From IMG/VR virus record IMGVR_UViG_3300049595_001059, positions 1 to 36,988 of that record: a stretch of 36,988 nt of DNA, one strand, 5' to 3'. Shown piece by piece: positions 31,117-36,988 of the stretch; position 1 is the stretch's first letter; each line of letters opens with the position of its first letter. A model generated the notes under the pieces. It was not told the origin of the DNA and made no database searches. It saw only the letters and a list, made by a program, of their open reading frames with translations. Origin of the DNA: a virus. The translations under genes were made by a program, and so were the position numbers.

Positions 31117-31137
31117 GGGGCGGCGATTAACCGCCCC
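31117..31137 (-). terminator. GGGGCGG hairpin between two early genes
   Basis: On the minus strand GGGGCGG-TTAATCG-CCGCCCC, seven pairs, followed by TATTC, so no U-run. Likely a processing or pause hairpin, or a weak terminator. Family member of the repeated GC hairpins. Confidence 0.5.
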
Positions 31138-31144
31138 TTAATTA

Positions 31145-31807
31145 TTAATCCCAAGGCAGGTCGTTAGCCGCTTTAATCCCGAAAATATCGTCTTCGTCGT
31201 TCCCGTCAATAGGCTGGATATTCTGCGGCGGCGTAGCCTTTTTAGGCTTGTTTAACGTCGCTTTGTATTCGTCGCTTTCTTTAATCTTATCCTGTAAAAA
31301 TTCGGGTAGCTTCGCAAACGTTTCGGGGTTATGTTCAGTAGGCGTATAGGTGAACGCCTCGTTAACCGCAGTCGGGCAGTCAAAGCCTTTCATGAGCGGC
31401 GCAAAGCTAATAATATTGGCGTAGGTATTTTCGCCTTTGGTAACGTGCGCAATATTAACCATGCACGTTTTGCCTAGCATCGCGAAAATATCGAGCTTAC
31501 CCGCTTGTTCGTCGGTTATCTTTTTACCTAGCCATGCTGAAAGGTCGCGACGCAATAGCGCTTTTTCGTTCATTGATAACGTGTAAATGCTGCGCACGTA
31601 ATACGGTTGCTCGCCTTTCGCTTCGTCGAATACTGCCAGCTCGGTTGGCAGCTCGAATAGGAATTGAACTTTACGTTTTTTGCCGGGGAAGTTGCCCCCT
31701 TGCTCGGTAGTTCCGAGGTCAATAATCTGATAGCATCGCGCAGGGTAACTACCCTCGGGCGCTATTTGGCGGTTTACCGTTCCGCCTACGGGTGCTGTTA
31801 AAGCCAT
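31145..31807 (-). CDS. SSB-like protein with acidic tail
   Basis: A 220-residue protein with a beta-rich N-terminal two thirds (about 20-150, including GGNFPGKKRKVQFLFELP and later GKTCMVNIAHV) and a disordered, acidic C-terminus ending GNDEDDIFG to NDLPWD. The acidic tip resembles bacterial SSB tails that recruit replication and repair proteins. Phages in this clade encode similar SSB-like proteins next to recombination genes. The OB fold itself is inferred. Confidence 0.6.
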   Translation of the reverse strand: MALTAPVGGTVNRQIAPEGSYPARCYQIIDLGTTEQGGNFPGKKRKVQFLFELPTELAVFDEAKGEQPYYVRSIYTLSMNEKALLRRDLSAWLGKKITDEQAGKLDIFAMLGKTCMVNIAHVTKGENTYANIISFAPLMKGFDCPTAVNEAFTYTPTEHNPETFAKLPEFLQDKIKESDEYKATLNKPKKATPPQNIQPIDGNDEDDIFGIKAANDLPWD

Positions 31808-31834
31808 AGTATAAATGTTTAAAGGGTTTAAAAA

Positions 31835-32140
31835 TTAGTTTTCGGTTGGCTGCGTGAAACACATATCGAAGTTACGATTAACGGCGTCCACTACTTTAAT
31901 ATAGCGGCTGTGAAATTCGGCGGCTTCGAGTACGTCGTACATGCGGTGTTCGAACGGTACGCCCTCGATTTGCTCGATATTAAATTTACGGTATATCGCA
32001 GCGCATTTACTATCGCAGCGCGTGTAGATACCTTTTAAACAGCCATCGTCAACGAGCATGGTTAGCACGCCGTTTAAATGGTCGAATAAATAAAACTCGG
32101 TGTTTTCGGTGTTTTTGAATGTTGAGTGCATCTGTAACAT
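31835..32140 (-). CDS. Hypothetical 101-residue early protein
   Basis: Unrecognised, mixed alpha/beta with five Cys (CLKGIYTRCDSKCAAI among them). Start ATG 32140 or 32131; a leader with AAACATTCAAACA precedes it, shared with other early genes. It lies between the SSB-like gene and the first early gene. Confidence 0.5.
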   Translation of the reverse strand: MLQMHSTFKNTENTEFYLFDHLNGVLTMLVDDGCLKGIYTRCDSKCAAIYRKFNIEQIEGVPFEHRMYDVLEAAEFHSRYIKVVDAVNRNFDMCFTQPTEN

Positions 32141-32180
32141 ATTTAAAGGGTTTAAGTGTTTGAATGTTTGAAAAGTTAAA

Positions 32181-32199
32181 GGGCGGTTATTAGCCGCCC
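32181..32199 (-). terminator. GGGCGG hairpin after the first early gene
   Basis: On the minus strand GGGCGG-CTAATAA-CCGCCC, then TTTAACTTTT. A weak terminator that would give partial read-through to the next gene. Identical arms to the copies at 3173-3191 and 24970-24988. Confidence 0.6.
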
Positions 32200-32206
32200 G
32201 TGGGTG

Positions 32207-32428
32207 TTATGAAAAAGCTGGAGCCATTGAATAAGTACCTAAAGCCATAACATACTCGTTACCGTTGCGACCTACTTTTACTTTTTTGCGTACAATATCT
32301 TTATACCCTTTTACTTTAAGGGTAACAAAATCGCCCTTACGGGTTAATACTTCAGCTGTAAATACGCATTCTGAGTCGCAAATGCTTACCGCTTTAATTG
32401 TTGTGCCTGCTTTAATTGTTGTGTTCAT
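32207..32428 (-). CDS. Hypothetical 73-residue early protein
   Basis: The first gene after the strong early promoter at 32466-32496. It is a small, probably beta-barrel-like protein with GTT/TLKVKG/KKVKVGRN repeats. Function unknown. Early, strong expression and small size would suit a host-takeover protein, but there is no direct evidence. Confidence 0.6.
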   Translation of the reverse strand: MNTTIKAGTTIKAVSICDSECVFTAEVLTRKGDFVTLKVKGYKDIVRKKVKVGRNGNEYVMALGTYSMAPAFS

Positions 32429-32465
32429 AGTGTAAAAGTTTAAATTGTTTGAATGTTTGATGAGG

Positions 32466-32496
32466 CAAATGTATAAACATTATTTGAACCTGCAAA
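32466..32496 (-). promoter_or_regulatory. Early promoter (TTTG-N19-TACATTTG)
   Basis: TTTG at 32496-32493, a 19-nt spacer, TACATTTG at 32473-32466, then a leader with AAACATTCAAACA before ATG 32428. It matches both elements of the Bacteroidota consensus. Confidence 0.75.
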
Positions 32497-32550
32497 ACAT
32501 TTTCATTAAATATTTAAACTTTTTTTATAACCTCTTAATTTTCAGCGCAA

Positions 32551-33231
32551 TTAATTTGCAGCGGCTATAAACGCAGCGCCCAAAATAAAGCCCGCGCCAA
32601 ACTTAACGACGCCTAATTCGTACCATTTCGGCTCGCGGCGCACGTAGATATTATTTAAACCCGTTACGCTCATATACGGGTTATCAATAGCAACCCTAAC
32701 AACCTTACCGCGCTTACCGAATAAGCCGCCTAAAAAGCGATTAGAAACGGTATCGCCTATCGAATGCGTAAAACGTGCATACGTTACTAAGCTATCGAGC
32801 TGAAACATCCCTAAACGATTTATACGCCCTGCCATATTGAACCACTTTTCAGAGCGGTTAAACTCGATAGGCAGTTTTAACACGTAAATAGTGTCATGTA
32901 TTACTATTGGTTCGCCTATTTTAAACTCGGTTTTTATAACCGTTTTAACTTTCGCCTCGGTCGCTTGTTCAATATTTACCAACGCCAAACGCTTTTTTAG
33001 CTCCTTTAAATCGCGGTCGCTGCGTGTTAGCTTAATATCCTGCGTAAAAAGCCGCAGGCTATCGTTAACCGTGCGCTGTTTTAGCTTACCGTTGTAGCTT
33101 TCTGAAGCGCTTAACCTATCGCGTAGCCCGTTTGCGCTTTGGCAAGTAGCTATTAGCATAATAACGAGTAATAAACAAGCTATAATTAGCGCCGTAATTG
33201 GTTTATAAAGGACTTTTGCCTGCGAAAACAT
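32551..33231 (-). CDS. Candidate unimolecular spanin or membrane protein
   Basis: A 226-residue protein. The N-terminal hydrophobic segment (about 11-30) ends LIATC, a lipobox-like site with C30. A helical region follows (about 35-95, charged), then a soluble part, and a final hydrophobic segment at about 208-226. An N-terminal lipoprotein signal plus a C-terminal membrane helix is the topology of unimolecular spanins that join inner and outer membranes at lysis. The gene lies in the lysis region. Alternatives are a two-span holin-like or DUF6549-type protein. Confidence 0.5.
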   Translation of the reverse strand: MFSQAKVLYKPITALIIACLLLVIMLIATCQSANGLRDRLSASESYNGKLKQRTVNDSLRLFTQDIKLTRSDRDLKELKKRLALVNIEQATEAKVKTVIKTEFKIGEPIVIHDTIYVLKLPIEFNRSEKWFNMAGRINRLGMFQLDSLVTYARFTHSIGDTVSNRFLGGLFGKRGKVVRVAIDNPYMSVTGLNNIYVRREPKWYELGVVKFGAGFILGAAFIAAAN

Positions 33232-33394
33232 AGCTTAAAAATTGCGTTAAACGTTCGTTTATTTCTGTTTTGTCCTTTAGCCTATCGCTTAACAGCTCAA
33301 TAGCGAATTGTAACGGCATCCCGCGCTCCAAAACGTAAACAGCGGCTATCTTTACTAGCCTTTCGTCGCACTCGGTAGCTGTTTCGGGCATCAT
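33203..33394 (-). CDS. Hypothetical 63-residue protein in the lysis region
   Basis: A helical, mixed-charge protein. ATG 33394 or 33391 (ATGATG) at the stop of the PAS-HisKA gene, sharing ATGA. It overlaps the next gene by 29 bp. No membrane helix. It might partner the upstream truncated kinase, but no motif supports that. Confidence 0.5.
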   Translation of the reverse strand: MMPETATECDERLVKIAAVYVLERGMPLQFAIELLSDRLKDKTEINERLTQFLSYVFAGKSPL

Positions 33395-33957
33395 ATTTGG
33401 CGTGCGGCTTTCTTAACTAGCAATTTTATAACATCGTCGAGGCGGTTTACGCTTTCTTCTATCATTCTAACCAGCTCTAAACGCTCCTTTTCGCTTGCGT
33501 TACCATGCTGAACTAACATACGTACTAAACCGCCTATCGAGGTTAGCGGCTGGCGTAGCTCGTGGCTTAACATAAACCTAAATTCTTCTAATAATACCTT
33601 TTGGCGTTCGTGTTCGTGGCTTGTTATGCTAGTTACATCGACTAGCTGAATACCTATAAAATGGTAACAATCTAATATTGCGTAAATATTCCAAACGTTA
33701 TACCGTAAAGCCCCGTTTTTTTGCTTTGTCTTTGCGTAAACGCGTATAGGTTCGGGCGCTTTGCCCTTTGCCTTTTCGATAGCCGCTAAAATATCGTCGC
33801 GGTCGGGTTCGGTTGCGCTAATATCCGCAATGTTTTCGGGTTTTAAATGGCTCGAATACTCGCGAAATAAGTCGTTTGTCGTCAATATAAGCCCGTCGCG
33901 GTCGGTAACTACGTAAAACAGGTCGATACTGTTTTCAAGTATGTATAGGCTGCTCAC
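33391..33957 (-). CDS. PAS-HisKA protein lacking the kinase ATPase domain
   Basis: A GTG start at 33957 just after a -7 box (TAAATTTG). 188 residues: a PAS-like domain (about 1-110), a short linker helix (about 113-125), then the dimerisation and phospho-acceptor domain with the H-box FRFMLSHELRQPLTSI, H132, and a second helix to residue 185. The protein ends there: none of the N, G1, F or G2 boxes of HATPase_c follow, and the next gene is unrelated. So the acceptor domain is complete but cannot phosphorylate itself. It may dimerise with, or take or remove phosphate from, host two-component proteins. It sits among lysis genes. No membrane helix. Confidence 0.8.
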   Translation of the reverse strand: MSSLYILENSIDLFYVVTDRDGLILTTNDLFREYSSHLKPENIADISATEPDRDDILAAIEKAKGKAPEPIRVYAKTKQKNGALRYNVWNIYAILDCYHFIGIQLVDVTSITSHEHERQKVLLEEFRFMLSHELRQPLTSIGGLVRMLVQHGNASEKERLELVRMIEESVNRLDDVIKLLVKKAARQI

Positions 33958-33961
33958 TTTA

Positions 33962-33969
33962 CAAATTTA
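33962..33969 (-). promoter_or_regulatory. -7 box TAAATTTG before the PAS-HisKA gene
   Basis: TAAATTTG then TAAA and the GTG start, so a leaderless message. The -33 element is not obvious. It resembles the late extended motif. Confidence 0.4.
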
Positions 33970-33994
33970 CAACCTATCAAATTATTAACGTGTA

Positions 33995-34426
33995 TTAGGC
34001 TGCAATTTCTTTGCGTAAATCTTTGAATAGGTTAAGCCATGCGCCGCTACATGTTAGCGCATATTTGGCTGTTAACCCTAGCATAAAGGTAAATAAGGCG
34101 GCGTTTATTAGTAAATCGTACTGCATAGGCTGTTCCATTTCGGGCGCTTTTCTTACTTCGTGAATTATTACGGGCGTGTACGTTTGTTCGGTTAACAAAG
34201 ATACGTTACACGGCTTAATAGTATCAATAGCCTGCAATTTATTTATAACAACCTCCTTAACGGCTTCGTGTTTAATATCCATTTTAAGCGTATCTAAGGC
34301 GCTTAATTGTGCGCTGCTATCCTTTGCCTCGGTTTGCGTATTTAAATCGCTTAAAAACGTTTTAACGGGGTGATTTTTGCAATTACCCGGGTTCGAACAT
34401 ATTACGGTAGTGTCATTCGCTAGCAT
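33995..34426 (-). CDS. Single-span membrane protein in the lysis cassette
   Basis: A 143-residue protein with a soluble N-terminal part (about 1-105, Asp/Lys/Thr-rich) and a hydrophobic helix near 106-128 (LLINAALFTFMLGLTAKYAL). It overlaps the 67-residue gene by 14 bp. It may be an antiholin or a membrane partner of the holin or spanin. The identity is unresolved. Confidence 0.5.
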   Translation of the reverse strand: MLANDTTVICSNPGNCKNHPVKTFLSDLNTQTEAKDSSAQLSALDTLKMDIKHEAVKEVVINKLQAIDTIKPCNVSLLTEQTYTPVIIHEVRKAPEMEQPMQYDLLINAALFTFMLGLTAKYALTCSGAWLNLFKDLRKEIAA

Positions 34427-34616
34427 CGTCTTTAGTTTTAGGTATATATCCAGCGGCTAACATCGCGGCTACGATAGCCGCTAGGGTTTCGACTTCGATT
34501 TTTTTGAGTATTAAAAGGAATACCGAAACGAGTATAGTTAAGCTGCCTATCGTTGGCTTCCAATGTTTAAGAATTATACTACAAATTCGTTTAGCCTTAT
34601 TTGTTCGCCGTGCCAT
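34413..34616 (-). CDS. Holin candidate, 67 residues
   Basis: A basic N-terminus (MARRTNKAKR), a hydrophobic segment about 22-37, a short polar turn (KKIEVET) and a second hydrophobic segment about 44-57 with a charged C-terminus. Two short helices and a basic end are the class II holin pattern. It lies directly after the endolysin gene. A TATCTTTA box precedes its ATG by 3 bp. Confidence 0.6.
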   Translation of the reverse strand: MARRTNKAKRICSIILKHWKPTIGSLTILVSVFLLILKKIEVETLAAIVAAMLAAGYIPKTKDDASE

Positions 34617-34619
34617 GCT

Positions 34620-34627
34620 TAAAGATA
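34620..34627 (-). promoter_or_regulatory. -7 box TATCTTTA before the holin candidate
   Basis: TATCTTTA ends 3 bp before the ATG at 34616, giving a leaderless message; one base off the TAnnTTTG consensus. No -33 match was found. The same box lies upstream of the leader at 25988-25995. Confidence 0.35.
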
Positions 34628-34665
34628 CGTTAAAGCGCGGGCGTGGTTAATTAATTTTAGGGCTA

Positions 34666-35121
34666 TTATTTACAAAGCGAAAAGTATAACCGCGCTTCGT
34701 CTTTGCGGCGCGTTACTAAGCCGGGTAAAACCTTACCGCCGCCGCGTACCCACTTCGAAAATTCGTCCACTATTGAGGGGTCGTTAGTGTTTGCCTTTGC
34801 TTTGCGTAGCAATGTTGATTTAATAAACGCGCCTGTTCCTACATTATAACAAAAGCTAACTAGCGCATCGAATTGGCATTGGTTTAAGTTCGGTAAATGC
34901 CTATTTACGGCGTCTTCGTAGGGCTTCATAGTTGCTAATAATAACGAGGTCGCTTCGGTTTCGTTGTTTAGCTTTTCGCCTAATATTACCTTTTTGCCGT
35001 TCGGGTAACGCGTCGAGCCGTAGCCTATCGTTGGTATGCCAGCGGGGCAAAGGTAGCTAGTAAGGCGTAGCCCCTCGTATTTCTTTATAATATCTAAACC
35101 AAGTTTAGAGGTCGAGCGCAT
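34666..35121 (-). CDS. Endolysin, phage lysozyme (GH24)
   Basis: The start at ATG 35121 shares TAATG with the stop of the tail-tip gene, preferred over a start 81 bp upstream that lies in that gene. The 151-residue protein has the GH24 catalytic pattern E-x8-(D/C)-x5-T: E16, C25, T31, with YEGLRLTSY and PTIGYGST around them. The D position is Cys, which occurs in natural members. It cleaves peptidoglycan between MurNAc and GlcNAc. The N-terminus is short with no signal peptide, so a holin is needed. Confidence 0.92.
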   Translation of the reverse strand: MRSTSKLGLDIIKKYEGLRLTSYLCPAGIPTIGYGSTRYPNGKKVILGEKLNNETEATSLLLATMKPYEDAVNRHLPNLNQCQFDALVSFCYNVGTGAFIKSTLLRKAKANTNDPSIVDEFSKWVRGGGKVLPGLVTRRKDEARLYFSLCK

Positions 35122-35618
35122 TATAATACCAAATATTGAATTGTTGCAACGAAATCGGTAACGGTGCTTATACCTGTATTGCCCGTCACACTTATAGAGC
35201 ATTTACTGTTTACTGTATCTGCACTGATAATATAAATTCTTAATTGCTCAATTGGGTTAGTCATTAAATTAGCTGTGCCATAGCAATCCCTTGCATTTGC
35301 GAATGTAGATGCAACAGGTAAATCAACATTAAATGTGCCTGTCCCTTCGACAACATCCAAAGCAATGTTCAAGTAAAGGGTCATTGTAACAACATCATTA
35401 ACGCGGCTGTAAATGCCACGCAATGCTGTAACATTGCAATCCACCTCATCAGATATTACAGGCGTAAAACTGCCGCTTTCAAACTGCGGCATTCCTGAAT
35501 ATATATTTTGCACCTCAATCTGTTTCGACTGGTTTGAGCTGCTATCAACAATGTACATTACATCGGCAGGGTCTGCCGTTCCTAACGTGATTAAATCAGT
35601 TACTTTTACGCCTGCCAT
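35121..35618 (-). CDS. Tail-tip or virion protein of 165 residues
   Basis: Begins MAGVKVTDLITLGTADPADV, a Bacteroidota phage N-terminal pattern I recall in proteins at the tail tip, followed by a beta-rich C-terminal domain. Composition differs from most of the genome, with few CpG and AT-rich codons. It stands behind a late-type promoter box, and its stop overlaps the endolysin start. Receptor interaction or structural tip role inferred. Confidence 0.6.
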   Translation of the reverse strand: MAGVKVTDLITLGTADPADVMYIVDSSSNQSKQIEVQNIYSGMPQFESGSFTPVISDEVDCNVTALRGIYSRVNDVVTMTLYLNIALDVVEGTGTFNVDLPVASTFANARDCYGTANLMTNPIEQLRIYIISADTVNSKCSISVTGNTGISTVTDFVATIQYLVL

Positions 35619-35634
35619 AGTTGGTTAGTTTTTA

Positions 35635-35642
35635 CAAAGTTA
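35635..35642 (-). promoter_or_regulatory. Late-type -7 box TAACTTTG
   Basis: TAACTTTG followed by TAAAAAC, 16 nt before the ATG of the 165-residue gene. It is the same extended motif as at 3158-3165 and 11675-11682. The -33 element is not evident. Confidence 0.55.
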
Positions 35643-35867
35643 CAAAGAATTTAAATAGGTAATCGCATCGTCTGATTTGTCAAATTGTTCGCCATTAAAT
35701 GTTGTTGAAGTCGTATTTAAACAATACACACCTAAATCACTTACAATGTGTAGGCTTTCAGTATCAACAATCTCCCACTTTGGCTCGACTAATTGTGCGT
35801 TAATATCAGCATCGGCAACGGTTGAATAAAACTGAATTGTTGTTTGTGTTATATTTACGTTTATCAT
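35640..35867 (-). CDS. Small tail-tip associated protein of 75 residues
   Basis: The start at ATG 35867 shares ATGA with the fibre stop. A beta-rich, acidic small protein with no motif. It lies between the fibre gene and the tail-tip gene and may be a fibre chaperone or cap; unproved. Confidence 0.55.
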   Translation of the reverse strand: MINVNITQTTIQFYSTVADADINAQLVEPKWEIVDTESLHIVSDLGVYCLNTTSTTFNGEQFDKSDDAITYLNSL

Positions 35868-36988
35868 AGTTTTTCAATTAAGTACATAGACCCAAAATTA
35901 ACATCAACAGCGTTGCTATTCTGAATTGCGAAAACAAAATTTTGGTTTATAGTCCAATTAATAGCCGCCGTTGTAGTTAAATCATAAAGGTTATAATCAA
36001 TAAAGTAACCAACGCCCGGCGCAAAGTAAACCTCTGTATTGTTCGTTGATGATTTAATTACTAAGTGCCTTAGCATTTGATTTACTAAAAAACTTGGTGC
36101 GCCAGCATTTGCAAAGCTTCCGACTAAAATAGGTGTACCGCTTAAATTGGCTGTGGTATTGACATAAATTCTTAATGTTTGTGTGCCACCGCCGCCTGTT
36201 TTTCTTGTTCGATAATTAACCCTTATAATATCTCCCGCTGCAAAGGTATTGGCAGGTACAGCCTGAGTATAAACAACGGTGTTCGTTGCACCGCTATAAT
36301 TGCCTGCATCGGTTGTGCTCTTATAAATTATAGGCGCACTCCCACCGCTGCTTGCAATGGTAAAGCTCGGATACGTACCGCTTACGGTTATGCCAGTTCC
36401 TGCCGTTAAACTTACGGTCTGGTCGGGTGCTGTATTGGTAAATGTTTGGTTTGGGTAGCTACCGCTTATGCTTATACCCGTCCCCGCGCTAGGGTTGAAT
36501 TGCGCGGGTATAGTCGGGAACGTATTTAAACTACCGTCGCCACGCACATACTGCGAAGTCGTGCCGCTTGGCGTATTGAACTTGCCGTTGAATGTAGTCC
36601 AATCGCCGCTGCTTAATGCACCTCGATTTGTTGCGCTTGCAGTTGGTAGGTTAAATGTGTGCGTGCTGCTTGCCGATGTAATCCCGAAATCCGTTCCACT
36701 CGTACCCGTTGCGAAGTTTTGAACTTGGGCGGTCAAGCCGTTCAATGCGTTAAGCCCTGTGGTGAAGGTGGTAATAATTTGGCAAAGGTTGTTATCCTCG
36801 GTATGCAGCGTTATGGTTCGACCTGATGTGGTTACAAAAATGCGCACTGCGAGCCTATCAGTTGCAGCCAATACAGTCGAAGGTACTGCAAGCGCACTAA
36901 CATACAAATCGACTACCGTGCCGCCTGTAATCGCTTCGGGATTTGTAGACCCTGTTGAAATTAGCGTAAAGGTTGCGCCATCGTACTT
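35864..36988 (-). CDS. Tail fibre / receptor-binding protein, 3' part
   Basis: Continuation of the reading frame that starts at 1603: the frame across the join is unbroken, and the 127 bases 36862-36988 repeat the window's beginning. This portion gives about 332 residues of the 866 (residues about 535-866). It has the fibre module (LSSGDWTTFNGKF, then YVRGDGSLNTFP), Gly/Thr/Ser-rich beta stretches, and a C-terminal 130-residue domain with NYRTRKTGGGGTQTLR and a hydrophobic end. The C-terminal domain is the likely receptor-binding part. Part of this section, from about 36350 down, is lower in CpG than the rest of the genome. Confidence 0.8.
   Translation of the reverse strand, partial: KYDGATFTLISTGSTNPEAITGGTVVDLYVSALAVPSTVLAATDRLAVRIFVTTSGRTITLHTEDNNLCQIITTFTTGLNALNGLTAQVQNFATGTSGTDFGITSASSTHTFNLPTASATNRGALSSGDWTTFNGKFNTPSGTTSQYVRGDGSLNTFPTIPAQFNPSAGTGISISGSYPNQTFTNTAPDQTVSLTAGTGITVSGTYPSFTIASSGGSAPIIYKSTTDAGNYSGATNTVVYTQAVPANTFAAGDIIRVNYRTRKTGGGGTQTLRIYVNTTANLSGTPILVGSFANAGAPSFLVNQMLRHLVIKSSTNNTEVYFAPGVGYFIDYNLYDLTTTAAINWTINQNFVFAIQNSNAVDVNFGSMYLIEKL
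36862..36988. repeat. Terminal direct repeat (circular join), right copy
   Basis: Identical to 1-127 at all 127 positions. It indicates a circular genome of 36,861 bp. Confidence 0.95.

Noticed and set aside
34370-34400. tRNA-like T-loop match (GGTTCGAAC)
   Set aside because: It lies in the coding sequence of the 143-residue protein; no acceptor or anticodon stems fit around it.
1-36861. Diversity-generating retroelement behind the variable fibre
   Set aside because: No reverse transcriptase frame exists on either strand, and the fibre repeats are ordinary modules rather than template/variable repeats.

Overview
This window is a complete circular genome of a tailed phage infecting a member of the Bacteroidota. 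Its first 127 bases (1-127) recur exactly as its last 127 (36862-36988), so the unique length is 36,861 bp and the tail-fibre gene is cut by the arbitrary linearisation point. The host assignment rests on promoters of the Bacteroidota type (TTTG or TTG, about 19-20 nt, then TAnnTTTG), the near absence of Shine-Dalgarno sites, and structural proteins of a type I recall from flavobacterial and Bacteroides phages. I see no integrase, excisionase, reverse transcriptase, tRNA or CRISPR array. The phage is probably virulent, although one Cro/C1-type regulator is present.

Nearly every gene is on the minus strand, so the map reads from high to low coordinates. From 33.2 kb down to about 22 kb lies the early and replication region: small leader genes, an SSB-like protein, a coiled-coil protein, a helix-turn-helix regulator, a PD-(D/E)XK nuclease, a VRR-NUC nuclease, an SNF2-type helicase, a DNA methyltransferase, a lipoprotein, a replication initiator-like protein with an iteron-like array inside its gene, and a DnaB-type helicase. 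Terminase follows (21.6-19.9 kb), then the tail module (19.9-11.1 kb, with a 1012-residue tape measure protein), a glycosyltransferase and SAM methyltransferase pair (11.1-9.5 kb), and the head module (portal, MuF, scaffold, major capsid protein; 9.5-3.2 kb). The fibre gene runs from 1603 across the join to 35864 and leads into the tail-tip and lysis genes (endolysin, holin candidate, spanin candidate; 35.1-32.6 kb). Tail genes preceding portal and capsid is unusual for a siphovirus.

The least ordinary content is regulatory or very small. (1) Two structured RNAs, one on the plus strand at about 4413-4507 and one on the minus strand at about 25983-25868 directly upstream of the replication initiator-like gene, share an architecture: a terminator hairpin whose loop can pair with an upstream segment. 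(2) A stretch without convincing genes (4508-4904) has terminators aimed into it from both sides and holds a long G-rich inverted repeat with its own loop pairing. (3) Five exact TTCGCTT repeats at an 11-bp period lie inside the replication gene, out of step with its codons. (4) A PAS plus HisKA protein with an intact phospho-acceptor histidine motif but no ATPase domain sits among the lysis genes. (5) A plus-strand 55-residue gene has its own promoter and terminator inside the minus-strand head operon, like a moron. (6) A 25-residue gene is stop-start coupled on both sides, upstream of the portal.

The inferred programme is as follows. Early promoters with a TTG -33 element and a TACATTTG -7 box drive the replication genes. 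A second motif (TAnCTTTG followed by TAAA) precedes several virion operons. The capsid gene appears to be a single-gene unit ending in a strong terminator. Functions beyond recognisable motifs are inferences from context.
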